Source of the DNA: Balneolaceae bacterium
GTDB taxonomy: Bacteria; Bacteroidota; Rhodothermia; Balneolales; Balneolaceae
Reading direction: 5' to 3'
Length of the DNA: 38,129 nucleotides
Assembly: GCA_020832415.1 (NCBI GenBank)
Contig: JAFIES010000070.1
Coordinates: forward strand, 1 to 38,129
Shown: one piece after another, positions 23,700 to 33,421 of the stretch
How the letters are laid out: each line of letters begins with the position of its first letter
How positions within the stretch are numbered: position 1 is the stretch's first letter
Position numbers and translations under genes: made by a program
Notes under the pieces: generated by a model
Told to the model about the DNA's origin: nothing
Database searches by the model: none
What the model saw: the letters and a program-made list of their open reading frames with translations, nothing else

Positions 23700-25196
23700 A
23701 TGGCCAATCAATATATTCTCGCGCTCGATCAGGGAACTACCAGTTCCCGTGCAATCGTATTTGATAAAAAAGGAGAAATAAAATCAACTGCTCAGAAAGA
23801 GTTTAAACAGATCTATCCAAAAGCCGGATGGGTTGAGCACGATGGCAATGAAATCTGGTCTACCCAGGCAGGTGTGGCTGCCGAAGCGATTACCAGTGCC
23901 GGTTTAAATGGCAGTAATATTGCTGCCATAGGTATCACCAATCAGCGTGAAACAACCCTTATATGGGATCGGAAAACAGGCAAACCCGTCTATAATGCCA
24001 TCGTTTGGCAAGACAGACGAACTTCTGATTACTGTGACCAGCTAAAAAGCGAAGGTCTTGCAGAGAAATTCAGAGAAAAAACCGGGCTTATTCTCGACTC
24101 CTACTTCTCAGGTACGAAGATTAAGTGGATACTTGATCATGTAGAGGGAGTTCGTGAACGGGCAGAGAATGGAGAGCTGGCGTTCGGCACGATGGATACA
24201 TGGCTTATCTGGAATTTTACCCGTGGTGAAACTCATGTAACAGATGTTACCAATGCATCCCGCACGATGATTTATAATATCCATGAAATGAAATGGGATG
24301 ACGAACTGCTCGAAATTCTCAATATCCCAAAAAGCTTGCTGCCGGAGGTAAAACAGTCCAGCGAGGTATATGGAAAAACAAAAACAACCCTTTTTGCAAC
24401 TGAAGTACCCATTGCGGGTATTGCAGGTGACCAGCAAGCTGCTCTTTTCGGGCAGCGCTGCATCGAATCTGGCATGGTGAAAAATACATATGGAACCGGC
24501 TGTTTTATGATGATGAATACCGGTGAGGAACCAATTAAATCTGACAATAATCTGCTTACAACAATTGCCTGGCAAGTGAATGGGAAAGTGGAATATGCAC
24601 TTGAAGGAAGTATTTTCATTGCCGGAGCTGTGGTACAATGGCTGCGGGACGAACTGGGCATCATTCGAAAATCATCGGATGTAGAAAAGCTTGCTGCCAC
24701 AGTTGAAGATAACGATGGTGTTTACCTCGTACCTGCTTTTGCAGGCCTTGGCGCACCACACTGGGATCAGCATGCAAGAGGCACAATGGTTGGCCTTACA
24801 CGTGGATCTAATGCGGGCCATATCGCCCGGGCTGCACTGGAAGGCATTGCTTACCAGGCACTTGATGTTCTAAAGTCGATGGAAGCAGATTCAGGAATCG
24901 ATATCAAAGAACTTCGTGTTGATGGTGGTGCAACGGCAAACAATCTTTTGATGCAGTTCCAGTCTGATATCTTACAGGCGCCTGTTATTCGTCCCAAAAC
25001 ATTGGAAACAACCGCGCTTGGTGCTGCATATCTTGCCGGACTTGCTGTAGGGTACTGGAAAGATCACGATGAAATTAATGATCAGTGGCAGGTAGACAGA
25101 AGATTCGAGCCAGAGATGGAAGTAAAAGAGTCTGACAAACTCATAAAAGGCTGGGCAAAAGCATTGAAGGCAGCCAAAGCGTGGTCAGAACGATAA
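23700..25196 (+). CDS. glpK: Glycerol kinase
   Basis: A 498-residue FGGY kinase that makes sn-glycerol-3-phosphate from glycerol and ATP. Full family motifs: [15 protein letters not shown] (8-22), [106 protein letters not shown] and [14 protein letters not shown]. Length is normal. A strong ribosome site (AAAGGAG, 23684-23690) lies 9 bases before the ATG. glpD follows at 21 bases, so the pair is one operon. No glycerol facilitator gene (glpF) is in this window. Confidence 0.97.
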   Translation: MANQYILALDQGTTSSRAIVFDKKGEIKSTAQKEFKQIYPKAGWVEHDGNEIWSTQAGVAAEAITSAGLNGSNIAAIGITNQRETTLIWDRKTGKPVYNAIVWQDRRTSDYCDQLKSEGLAEKFREKTGLILDSYFSGTKIKWILDHVEGVRERAENGELAFGTMDTWLIWNFTRGETHVTDVTNASRTMIYNIHEMKWDDELLEILNIPKSLLPEVKQSSEVYGKTKTTLFATEVPIAGIAGDQQAALFGQRCIESGMVKNTYGTGCFMMMNTGEEPIKSDNNLLTTIAWQVNGKVEYALEGSIFIAGAVVQWLRDELGIIRKSSDVEKLAATVEDNDGVYLVPAFAGLGAPHWDQHARGTMVGLTRGSNAGHIARAALEGIAYQALDVLKSMEADSGIDIKELRVDGGATANNLLMQFQSDILQAPVIRPKTLETTALGAAYLAGLAVGYWKDHDEINDQWQVDRRFEPEMEVKESDKLIKGWAKALKAAKAWSER

Positions 25197-25217
25197 TATT
25201 TTTAATTCACACTCATT

Positions 25218-26783
25218 ATGCTGAACAGAAATAAAATGATTGAGTCGGTTAAAAATAAATCCGGCTATTTTGATGTAGTAATTATTGGAGGAGGGGCAAC
25301 CGGATTGGGTGTTGCAGTAGATTCTGCAACCAGAGGATATAGTACATTATTACTTGAGCAGAGTGACTTTTCCAAGGGAACTTCGAGCCGCTCCACCAAA
25401 CTTGTTCATGGTGGTGTGCGTTATTTGCAGCAGGGAAATGTAGCCCTTGTGCTCGAAGCTCTTCGTGAACGGGGGCTCCTTATCCAAAATGCGCCGCATC
25501 TTGTCCACAATCAATCGTTCATAGTACCAAATTATGATTGGTGGGAAGGGCCTTTCTATGGTGTTGGTATGAAAGTTTATGATATGCTTGCAGGTAAACT
25601 CGGGCTGGGACCATCAAAAAACCTATCCCTTAAAAAGACGATTGAACGCCTCCCAACACTCGAGCAAAGAGGCCTCCGGGGAGGTGTGATTTATTACGAC
25701 GGACAGTTCGATGATTCCCGTCTGGCCATAAATCTTGTTCAAACTGCCGCTGAAAATGGCGCTTCACTGATTAATTATCTGAGGGTTACCGGACTAAAAA
25801 AATCGAATGAAATGGTGGACGGTGTTCATGTTGAGGATCAGCTTACAGGTACTAAATTCGATATCAATGCGCGTGTGGTAATAAACGCAACCGGTGTGTT
25901 TACTGATAATGTACTAAAGATGGACAATCCGGAATCCAAACCGATAATTGCACCAAGCCAGGGAATTCATCTTGTTCTTGATAAAGAATTTTCACCCGGT
26001 GAAAGTGCCATTATGGTTCCCCATACGGATGATGGACGCGTTCTTTTTGCTGTTCCATGGAATGGAAAAATAGTACTTGGAACTACAGATACCCCGGTTG
26101 ATGGAGCTTCTCTGGAGCCAAAACCGATGGAAGAAGAGATTGAATTTTTACTGAAGCATGCATCACAGTATCTCACCGGAAATCCTACCAGAAAAGACGT
26201 TCGCAGTGTATTTGCCGGATTACGCCCGCTGGTTAAAGCTGGTGATGGAAAGAACACCGCTTCACTTTCAAGGGATCATACACTCATGATTTCAGACTCA
26301 GGCCTTGTAACCATTACGGGTGGTAAATGGACAACCTACAGGAAAATGGCCCAGGATACGATTGATCAGGCGGCAACTGTTGCAGGACTAAACATTAAAG
26401 AGTGTGTAACAGAGAATCTGCGAATCCATGGCTGGTTGAAAAATGTGGATAAGAGTGATCCGCTGCATCATTATGGATCAGATAGAGTGGAAATCTACAA
26501 GATGATCAAAGAGAATCCTGAACTTGGAGAAAAGCTTCATGAACGCCTTCCTTATCTTAAAGCTGAAGTGATTTGGAGTGTTCGAAATGAGATGGCTATG
26601 ACGGCAGAAGATGTGCTCTCCCGAAGAACACGCGCGCTGCTACTCGATGCCAAAGCAAGTGTAGAGATGGCTCCCGAAGTAATTAAATTGATGGCCCGGG
26701 AATTGGGTGAAGGAAAGAGCTGGCGCGAAAAGCAGCTGAATGATTACAACGAGATTGCTAAATCGTATATATTAGCTGATTAA
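25218..26783 (+). CDS. glpD: Aerobic glycerol-3-phosphate dehydrogenase
   Basis: A 521-residue FAD enzyme that oxidises glycerol-3-phosphate to dihydroxyacetone phosphate, passing electrons to the quinone pool from the inner face of the membrane. The FAD-binding start DVVIIGGGATGLGVAVDSAT (about 19-38), then KGTSSRSTKLVHGGVRYLQQ, INATGVFTDNV, GKIVLGTTDTP, FAGLRPLV and TITGGKWTTYRKMAQ are all present, and a C-terminal helical domain follows (MAMTAEDVLSRRTRALLLDA). It follows glpK directly. The product can enter glycolysis or be the substrate of MgsA at 1947-2435. Confidence 0.96.
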   Translation: MLNRNKMIESVKNKSGYFDVVIIGGGATGLGVAVDSATRGYSTLLLEQSDFSKGTSSRSTKLVHGGVRYLQQGNVALVLEALRERGLLIQNAPHLVHNQSFIVPNYDWWEGPFYGVGMKVYDMLAGKLGLGPSKNLSLKKTIERLPTLEQRGLRGGVIYYDGQFDDSRLAINLVQTAAENGASLINYLRVTGLKKSNEMVDGVHVEDQLTGTKFDINARVVINATGVFTDNVLKMDNPESKPIIAPSQGIHLVLDKEFSPGESAIMVPHTDDGRVLFAVPWNGKIVLGTTDTPVDGASLEPKPMEEEIEFLLKHASQYLTGNPTRKDVRSVFAGLRPLVKAGDGKNTASLSRDHTLMISDSGLVTITGGKWTTYRKMAQDTIDQAATVAGLNIKECVTENLRIHGWLKNVDKSDPLHHYGSDRVEIYKMIKENPELGEKLHERLPYLKAEVIWSVRNEMAMTAEDVLSRRTRALLLDAKASVEMAPEVIKLMARELGEGKSWREKQLNDYNEIAKSYILAD

Positions 26784-26910
26784 AAGCTTATTAAGTTCTG
26801 GCAAATTTTCCCTCGGTTCAGCTGATACTATGTTTACAACACTTTTTGAGTAACTGAAATGAGAGTATCGGATGTATTTGCGTTATAAATTATGTCGGGA
26901 TTAACACATC

Positions 26911-27612
26911 ATGTACACAAATGAAGATGTTTTAAATGACTTGAAAGCAATAGCTGACCCTGAAATTGCCGAACACAGCAAGAGATATTTCAAAGCAGGA
27001 CCGGGCGAATATGGTGAGGGAGATCAGTTTCTTGGAATTCGGGTACCGGATCAACGCAAAATCGCAAAAAAATATCGCGAGCTGGACCTTCACTCTGTAG
27101 AAAAATTAATAACATCTGAATTTCACGAAGTTCGATTAACGGCACTTTTTATTCTTGTAAACAAATACAAAAAAGCTTCAGAAAAACATCGGGAAGAGAT
27201 CTTCGGTTTTTATTTGGATCATCTTGATTATGTAAATAACTGGGACCTTGTAGATTCGTCCGCTAAATATATTGCAGGGCATTTTCTTTTTGAAAAAGAC
27301 CGATCTATAATCTACAAGCTGGCTGATGACGAAAGCTTATGGAAACGGCGTATTGCTGTATTAACCACTTCGTACTTTATTGATCAGAATGATTATTCAA
27401 CAACACTTGAATTGTGTGAGAAATTAATTTCGGATGAGGAAGATCTGATTCATAAAGCAACAGGCTGGATGCTGCGGGAGATTGGGAATAACGACAAAGC
27501 TACACTTACCGATTTTTTGAACAAACATTACAAAACCATGCCGCGAACGATGCTGAGATATGCGATTGAGAAATTTCCTAAAGAGGAGAGGGAAATATAT
27601 TTGGTAAAATGA
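26911..27612 (+). CDS. DNA alkylation repair protein (AlkD-like)
   Basis: A 233-residue all-helical HEAT-like-repeat glycosylase that removes 3- and 7-alkylpurines. The catalytic features known from Bacillus AlkD are visible: VNNWDLVDSSA (Trp and catalytic Asp), WKRRIAVLTT (conserved Arg) and HKATGWMLREIG (second Trp). The N-terminus (YFKAGPGEYGEGDQFLGIRV) matches the family's substrate-side loop. It stands alone, 127 bases after glpD and convergent with the E1 gene, so it is probably its own transcription unit. Confidence 0.92.
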   Translation: MYTNEDVLNDLKAIADPEIAEHSKRYFKAGPGEYGEGDQFLGIRVPDQRKIAKKYRELDLHSVEKLITSEFHEVRLTALFILVNKYKKASEKHREEIFGFYLDHLDYVNNWDLVDSSAKYIAGHFLFEKDRSIIYKLADDESLWKRRIAVLTTSYFIDQNDYSTTLELCEKLISDEEDLIHKATGWMLREIGNNDKATLTDFLNKHYKTMPRTMLRYAIEKFPKEEREIYLVK

Positions 27613-27688
27613 TGTTGGGTTTTAGGCTGTAGTTCTTCATGATTAAGATATAATCGGTAACAAGAACCAAAAACCTCACACCACACCG

Positions 27689-29755
27689 CTAAAATACCAT
27701 TAACTCCTCAATCGAGTCCGCTATCTGTTTAGAACCAGGCAATACACTGTTCATCAACCCCACATTGTAGGGAACCGGTAAATCTGGCATTGTTAAGCAC
27801 TTCACCGGAGCATCGAGATATCGAAAGAGTTCATCTGAAACACGTGCACTAATTTCAGCGCCAAAACCGGCTGTAGAGGTATCTTCATGCACAATCAGGC
27901 AGCGGCTGGTCTTTTTCACAGATTCAAAAACCATCTCTTTATCCCAAGGCATAATACTACGAAGATCGATCACTTCAACTGATGCATCACTCTGTTCCGC
28001 TGCTTCTTCTGCCCTTTCGCACATTGCGCCCCAGGTTACAATGGTTACATCACTCCCTTCTTTCAGTAATTTCGCTTTGCCAAATGGTACAACAAATTGA
28101 TCACCGGGGTACGGCCTTCGTGCATATTTAGAATCCAGCAAGTTTCTGTGCTCAAAAAAAATGGTGGGATCATTGCTTCGAAGTGCAGACCGCAACAAGC
28201 CGGTTGCATCCTCAGCATTCGATGGATAGGCAACCTGCCAGCCAATCATCCGGGCAAAAAATACCTCGTTTGATTCACTATGCCATGGATCGCCGCATTT
28301 TGCAAAACCTCCTGGCATTCGAACCACCATTGGTGCCGCAAATTTATTCGCTGTCCGCCAGCGGATAGTTCCCGTATTTTTAAGCTGTTCAGTTGCAGGA
28401 TCGGCATATTTTCTGAACTGAATCTCTGCAACCGGCATAAACCCTCCATAGGCCAAGCCAACCGACCTGCCAATGATTCCCTCTTCCGAAAGGCTGGTAT
28501 CAAAAACACGATGTTGACCAAATTTGCTTTGAAGGCCCATTGTGGCAGCGTGAACACCTCCTTTCGCACCCACATCCTCTCCAAATACAAGTATTTTGTC
28601 GTTTATCTCAAGTTCACAATCCAGAGTTCTTCGAACGGCCTCAACAATATTGATCCGCTGTTTCTCGGGTTCAGGTTTGGATACAGATTCAGGTGGTTTG
28701 TAACCCTCGGCAAAGAGTCCGCCTACCAGCTGTATCTCATCATAACCATTGAAAAAGGTACTCTTTAATGTTGATTTATCCGGGTCTTCCCGATTCCAGG
28801 CATCTTCTGCAGCTTTTTTTGCTCGCTTCTCATTAGATTCCTGAAGTTCAGCCCACTCTTTTGCAGAGATGATTTTTGGAACCATATAGTTTTTCAGCTT
28901 GCTGAACGGATCATTTTTCAATTCCTCTTTGAGCTGTTTCTCGTTTTTATATGCCTGATTATCCTGATACGAATGGCCGGTTAACCTCGGAACTGTAAGT
29001 CGAATCAATGCGGGCCCTTTCCTGCTGCGAACATATTCTGTTGATTGGGAAATCAAATCAAGCGACTCTTCCGGTGATGTTCCATCACCACTATAAATCC
29101 GAAGGTTTTTGAATGATCGGAGGTTGTTGGCAATGTTACCGCCCGGTGTTTGTAAATCACTGGTTACAGAAATTCCATAACCGTTGTCTTCTATGAAGAA
29201 TAGTACCGGTAAATGCAGTGTAGTTGCCATGGTTAGTGCCGACCAAAAACCATTTGTTGCAACCGATCCGTCACCACCTAAAATTACGGATATCGCACCA
29301 TCATAATCGTTATCCCCCATGTGTTTCAATCTGTGTTCAATTGCCTGAGCATAACCCACTGCCGGTGTATACTGTGAGCCCACATCACCTGCCATAGGCA
29401 ACACTTTCGGGCTGTTTTTTCCCGGCAGATTACAAACTACCCCGATGTCGCGTCCATCGCTGTATCCACCCGATTTTGCCATATCTGAAGCAAATGCATC
29501 CTCAGGTGACAAGCCAAGTGTCAGCATCAACGGTCTGGATCTGTAGTAGGCACTGGCCGCATCTTTTGGATTGGTTAAATGCATACCCAGCAGAATCTGG
29601 GCCACCTCATGACCTTTTGCTGAAAACTGGTACAGTACTTTTTTATCCGGTACAAGTTCGTTCTCTTCGATGTTATCAATTGCCCGGGATAACATCATGA
29701 GGTCTGCTACTCTTTTCCAGTCAAAACTATTTTTTGCCGATTTTTTTTTGGCCAT
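27689..29755 (-). CDS. Fused 2-oxoacid dehydrogenase E1 (alpha+beta), branched-chain type
   Basis: A 688-residue thiamine-diphosphate enzyme with both E1 subunits in one chain. The alpha half (about 1-330) has the cofactor motif GGDGSVATNGFWSAL ending in FFIEDNGYGIS, and the substrate loop GHSYQDNQAYK. The beta half (about 370-688) starts INIVEAVRRTLDCELE and has VFGEDVGAKGG, DTSLSEEGIIGRSVGLAYGG, AEIQFRKY and VHEDTSTAGFG. The start at 29753-29755 (MAKKKSAKN) is preferred over a TTG at 29764. It decarboxylates a 2-oxo acid and passes the acyl group to an E2 lipoamide enzyme not in this window. It sits 16 bases behind an aminotransferase gene that could supply the 2-oxo acid. Confidence 0.9.
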   Translation of the reverse strand: MAKKKSAKNSFDWKRVADLMMLSRAIDNIEENELVPDKKVLYQFSAKGHEVAQILLGMHLTNPKDAASAYYRSRPLMLTLGLSPEDAFASDMAKSGGYSDGRDIGVVCNLPGKNSPKVLPMAGDVGSQYTPAVGYAQAIEHRLKHMGDNDYDGAISVILGGDGSVATNGFWSALTMATTLHLPVLFFIEDNGYGISVTSDLQTPGGNIANNLRSFKNLRIYSGDGTSPEESLDLISQSTEYVRSRKGPALIRLTVPRLTGHSYQDNQAYKNEKQLKEELKNDPFSKLKNYMVPKIISAKEWAELQESNEKRAKKAAEDAWNREDPDKSTLKSTFFNGYDEIQLVGGLFAEGYKPPESVSKPEPEKQRINIVEAVRRTLDCELEINDKILVFGEDVGAKGGVHAATMGLQSKFGQHRVFDTSLSEEGIIGRSVGLAYGGFMPVAEIQFRKYADPATEQLKNTGTIRWRTANKFAAPMVVRMPGGFAKCGDPWHSESNEVFFARMIGWQVAYPSNAEDATGLLRSALRSNDPTIFFEHRNLLDSKYARRPYPGDQFVVPFGKAKLLKEGSDVTIVTWGAMCERAEEAAEQSDASVEVIDLRSIMPWDKEMVFESVKKTSRCLIVHEDTSTAGFGAEISARVSDELFRYLDAPVKCLTMPDLPVPYNVGLMNSVLPGSKQIADSIEELMVF

Positions 29756-29771
29756 TCTTATCAATAAAACG

Positions 29772-30884
29772 TTAGCTGTAGATTTCTTCTGTGATAGTTA
29801 AAAAACTTCTTTCAAAATGCTCCATCTCTTCCTCTGTACCTATTGTGATTCTTATACAATGAGGCAGGCCAAAAGCCTGTGTTCTTCTTAGTATTACTCC
29901 TTGTTCCAGCATGGCTTGAGATATTTTCGCGGCAGATTCAGCATCATTGCAAACCATTAAAACCGAATTAGAAATAGATTTTACGTACTCAATATCATTC
30001 TCATCAAAAAACGTGTAGAGCCTTTCACGGCCTTCGGTTACTCTTTGCACGCTTTTCTTTATGAACTCAGTATCATCCAGGGCAACAAATGCAGCTGCCT
30101 GTGCCAGTGTTGTTGGCTCAAATGTGAGCCGGGTTTTCGACATTTGTGTGATTAACTCAGCATCTGCAATTCCATACCCCACTCTCAGCCCTGCCAAACC
30201 AAATGCCTTTGAAAATGTGCGCAATAGTATCACATTCTTTTTTCTGTAATCAAGTGCACTTGGATAATCATCGATATCTTTTGCATACTCAAAATAGGCT
30301 TCATCAGCAATCAGAAGAACATCATCGGGCAGATTATCAATAAGATACTTGTATTCCGATTTGGTTAAATAGGTACCTGTAGGGTTATTGGGATTGGCAA
30401 TGTAAACCAACTTTGCATCTGCTTTTATTGCTTTTAAAATTCCGTCAATATCAAATTTAAAGGTTTTTGTGACAGGAATTTTTTCAACATGAACCCCTCT
30501 TACACCAGCCTGAACAAAGAACCCTACAAATGTAGCATCTGCCGTTATTGCGTATTCGCCTTGTTTAAATAGTGTTCTGCAAATTACAGAAATCAAACTT
30601 TCTGATCCAGCTGTTATCAGTATTTCCTCTTCATTAACTCCATTGAGAAGTGCCAGTTTTTTTCTCAGTTTTTGAGAAACCGGATCAGGATAATCCTGAA
30701 TATATTCCATCGCATCTGTAATGGCGTTCTTTACCAGCGGACTGTAACCAAGCCTGTTTTCGTTTGATGCGAGCTTCGAAATTCTTGGAGGTTTATAAGC
30801 CTCCATTACTTCCGCAATGGTTTTTCCCGCGACATACGGTCTTAACTGACTGATATTTTCCGGTATAATTTCTTCGATTTTCAT
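29772..30884 (-). CDS. HisC-like class I/II aminotransferase
   Basis: A 370-residue PLP aminotransferase of the histidinol-phosphate aminotransferase group (fold type I). Motifs are KLASNENRLGYSP (about 37-49), AGSESLISVICRTL, NPNNPTGTYL, LIADEAYFEYA, the PLP lysine in RTFSKAFGLAGLRVGYG and the carboxylate-binding Arg in CIRITIGTEEE. No other his genes are nearby. The next gene on the strand is a branched-chain-type E1, so the substrate may be an aromatic or branched amino acid instead of histidinol phosphate; sequence alone does not decide, and hisC is therefore not assigned. Confidence 0.9.
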   Translation of the reverse strand: MKIEEIIPENISQLRPYVAGKTIAEVMEAYKPPRISKLASNENRLGYSPLVKNAITDAMEYIQDYPDPVSQKLRKKLALLNGVNEEEILITAGSESLISVICRTLFKQGEYAITADATFVGFFVQAGVRGVHVEKIPVTKTFKFDIDGILKAIKADAKLVYIANPNNPTGTYLTKSEYKYLIDNLPDDVLLIADEAYFEYAKDIDDYPSALDYRKKNVILLRTFSKAFGLAGLRVGYGIADAELITQMSKTRLTFEPTTLAQAAAFVALDDTEFIKKSVQRVTEGRERLYTFFDENDIEYVKSISNSVLMVCNDAESAAKISQAMLEQGVILRRTQAFGLPHCIRITIGTEEEMEHFERSFLTITEEIYS

Positions 30885-31066
30885 TTGATGAATTTTCTGT
30901 TTTTACAAACTGCACTTCAGATTTTCAGAAATGTCTCGATGTAAGGTAACAACTTAAAATCGGGCTTTAAAAAAGCGCTTTCAAATATAAAAAACGATCT
31001 GAATGATTTTAGGTGTGAAATGTTCTTTTTATACTATAACTCAATAAAAGTTTTAAAAATATCATC

Positions 31067-31762
31067 ATGCAAAAACATGTCATCATAACAGGAGCGAGCA
31101 GGGGAATTGGTTCTGAGACGGCAAAATTTCTCTCAGATAAAAATGTGTTTGTTACTGCAATCGCAAGATCAGAGGAAAAACTAGCTGATTTAAAATCTTA
31201 CAATTCATCAAATATATTTACTCTTCCGCTGGACCTGAGTGATCCGGGCGCCATTCCCGTTATAGAAAATCATTTAAAGGAACAAGACTTTAAAATAGAC
31301 GGTATGATTCACAATGCAGGATTACTTATTAATAAATCGTTCGAAGATTTAAGTGATTCTGATTGGGAAAATCAATTTCAAATAAATGTAATGGCACCTG
31401 TGAGATTAACACGAGATCTTTTGCATATGTTCAGTGATGAATCGCATATTTTGAATATAGGAAGTATGGGCGGTTTTCAGGGAAGCTCAAAATTTCCCGG
31501 TCTGAGCGCATACAGTGCTACAAAAGGAGCATTAAGTATTTTAACCGAATGCCTTGCTGCAGAACTCTCAGGAAGAAACATTTCAGCAAATTGTCTCTGC
31601 CTTGGTGCTGTACAGACCGAAATGCTCGCTCAGGCTTTCCCCGGATTTAAAGCCCCTGTAGAGGCAGAAAATATGGCCGAATATATTGGTACCTTTCTTC
31701 TTGATGGACATTCATTTTTTAATGGCCAAATTCTACCTGTAACAATTGGCAACCCCACTTAA
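31067..31762 (+). CDS. Short-chain dehydrogenase/reductase
   Basis: A 231-residue Rossmann-fold NAD(P)H oxidoreductase. TGASRGIGSETAKFLS (about 8-23) is the cofactor loop, HNAG (about 86-89) the core motif, NIGSMGG carries the catalytic Ser, and YSATKGALSILTECLA gives the Tyr-x-x-x-Lys pair. ARSEEKL after the second strand suggests NADPH preference. Length is typical. The next gene starts 9 bases after the stop, so they form a small operon divergent from the aminotransferase. Substrate unknown. Confidence 0.9.
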   Translation: MQKHVIITGASRGIGSETAKFLSDKNVFVTAIARSEEKLADLKSYNSSNIFTLPLDLSDPGAIPVIENHLKEQDFKIDGMIHNAGLLINKSFEDLSDSDWENQFQINVMAPVRLTRDLLHMFSDESHILNIGSMGGFQGSSKFPGLSAYSATKGALSILTECLAAELSGRNISANCLCLGAVQTEMLAQAFPGFKAPVEAENMAEYIGTFLLDGHSFFNGQILPVTIGNPT

Positions 31763-31771
31763 AAGACTATT

Positions 31772-32434
31772 ATGTACAAGAAAATCATCACAGTTTTACT
31801 TCTTTCATTCTCCCTTAGTTTATTTCAAACAAATAAATCCAATGCACAATCTGCCGAGTTAATTGGCGGTAATTTATTAAATGGAGCTGTTACCGGTACC
31901 GCACTCGGTGTGGCTACAATGGGCCTTCAAAACAGCAGCAATTTTACTCCACTACGAATTGGCCTGGGAAGCGGAATACTTGCAGGGGCCGGCTTAGCTA
32001 TATATGATGTAGCCACACTGCCACAGGGTCAGCAGTTTTTCATATCCGGGGTTTTTAATGACGGAACAAACTCTTCTGTAATTATCCTGCTCGATACATT
32101 TTATGGAGCTGTTTTGGGAGCCGCATTAGGATCTGCTGTAGTTTTGATTTCAAACAATGCGCTGCTTGATGGGCTACAGTATGGCACCAGTGCTGGAGCA
32201 TGGGTTGGATTTGGTTTTGGCCTGATCGACAGTTTCTCATTAGCAGAACGAAACCGTGATTATATTTCCGGTAATTTGGCCGGAAGATCCGCTCTTTTCG
32301 AAGTAGAAAGTAACAATACCCAAATTAATCTGATTGAACCGGGGCTATTTGGTTACAACGATTTTACCGGCAAATCAGTAGACTTCAAAATTCAGCCAAC
32401 CATCAATCTCCTAACGCTGAGATCTGTATTTTAA
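31772..32434 (+). CDS. Exported glycine/alanine-rich protein of unknown function
   Basis: A 220-residue protein with a signal peptide (MYKKIITVLLLSFSLSLFQT then NKSNAQ, cleavage likely after NAQ). The body has repeated Gly/Ala-rich hydrophobic stretches (GAVTGTALGVATMG, GSGILAGAGLAIYDVA, GAVLGAALGSAVVLIS, GTSAGAWVGFGFGLID) that suggest glycine-zipper packing or small beta strands of an outer-membrane protein. The C-terminus ends KIQPTINLLTLRSVF with a terminal Phe, as in many outer-membrane beta-barrels. Family not recognised. Its 3' end is followed within 14 bases by a MITE-like element. Confidence 0.65.
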   Translation: MYKKIITVLLLSFSLSLFQTNKSNAQSAELIGGNLLNGAVTGTALGVATMGLQNSSNFTPLRIGLGSGILAGAGLAIYDVATLPQGQQFFISGVFNDGTNSSVIILLDTFYGAVLGAALGSAVVLISNNALLDGLQYGTSAGAWVGFGFGLIDSFSLAERNRDYISGNLAGRSALFEVESNNTQINLIEPGLFGYNDFTGKSVDFKIQPTINLLTLRSVF

Positions 32435-32447
32435 TTAACAGCTATTT

Positions 32448-32566
32448 TAACGTGAGTTCGACTATAACATTTATAAGAATCGTCAGTTAGAGCGCAGTCC
32501 CGACGCTTTTCAGGAGGGACGAAGTCGAAAACTCATATTGTTCATTTTTATATCGAACTCACGTTA
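32448..32566. repeat. MITE-like element, copy 2 (inverted)
   Basis: A 119-base element bounded by TAACGTGAGTTCGA (32448-32461) and TCGAACTCACGTTA (32553-32566), exact inverted ends. The inside matches copy 1 at 18566-18690 in reverse orientation (TATAACATTTATAAGAATC, then GTCAGTTAGAGCGCA). The central hairpin is replaced by a GTCCCGACGCTTTTCAGGAG-type segment. The right end supplies the TAA stop of the SGNH gene. Confidence 0.8.
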
Positions 32567-33421
32567 TTTTACTTTTGCGGTAGCCAGTGATCGGATCAAC
32601 TCTTTAACCGTGTTCAGGTGGCCTGATATAGAAGGGTTCAGTCCATCACTTAAGTAGTACCACGCTTCTGGTGGATTGCCCATTCTTCTGCCTAATGGAT
32701 CAACGATATACCCTTTCTTTCCGGTAATTACTTCCCGGATCTGACTCAAATCTGTTGATTCAATATCAAATTCAAACAGTTCCATCTTTTCCAGTAGTCC
32801 CGGGATAACAGGAACCGGTGTAATCCAAACCGGAGGATTTTCAGTAACTGTGCCTATAGCATCTTCAATTGTAGATAAATTTTCCCATGTTTCTGAGAGA
32901 GGCACCAAAGTTCTGCCGGGAGCAAAATTCAGGCGTTGGGCATCGAATGTGCCAAGACTAACAATCACCCAATTGGGCTCGTGTGACAGAACATCACGGT
33001 TCATTCGTCTAAGTGCATCCGAAGATGTGTTGTTTGATATACCTGCGTTGATAAAGGTAAATTGTGCTTCAGGAACAGTTATATTAAGTACATACTGCAA
33101 TATTTCAAACCATCCCTGCTGGTCATCCGTTGCGGAATCACCAAAAGCAACAATCACATCATCATTTGAAAATGGCAGCTGGTCAAGCCAGTCTATAACT
33201 TCATCATCTTTCAATAGTTCAAGTGCTGCTTTTTTGGCATTCTCTTTGAACAGATCCCTCAGTTTTTCATATTCTTCTATTTCCAATCCAAAAAGCCCTG
33301 ATAATGATTCGGCATTTTTAATTCCGGGAAGTAAAGGATAATTCTTCTCAAGATTTAAAAACTGAAACAGGTACTTCTCTAAGGCTTCTTTCTCTTTTTC
33401 TGACGCTTTATGTTTACTCAT
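32564..33421 (-). CDS. SGNH/GDSL-family hydrolase
   Basis: A 285-residue hydrolase. Residues 1-85 are a charged helical region with no signal peptide, so it should be cytosolic. The SGNH domain follows: block I VAFGDSATDDQQGW (nucleophile Ser), block II INAGISNNTSSDAL, block III VSLGTFDAQR (GxND appears as GTFD, so the usual Asn is lost) and block V SDGLNPSISGH (catalytic Asp and His). It is an esterase or acyl hydrolase of unknown substrate. Its ATG overlaps the sirtuin stop (ATGA). The last codons run into MITE copy 2, which provides the stop. Confidence 0.8.
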   Translation of the reverse strand: MSKHKASEKEKEALEKYLFQFLNLEKNYPLLPGIKNAESLSGLFGLEIEEYEKLRDLFKENAKKAALELLKDDEVIDWLDQLPFSNDDVIVAFGDSATDDQQGWFEILQYVLNITVPEAQFTFINAGISNNTSSDALRRMNRDVLSHEPNWVIVSLGTFDAQRLNFAPGRTLVPLSETWENLSTIEDAIGTVTENPPVWITPVPVIPGLLEKMELFEFDIESTDLSQIREVITGKKGYIVDPLGRRMGNPPEAWYYLSDGLNPSISGHLNTVKELIRSLATAKVK

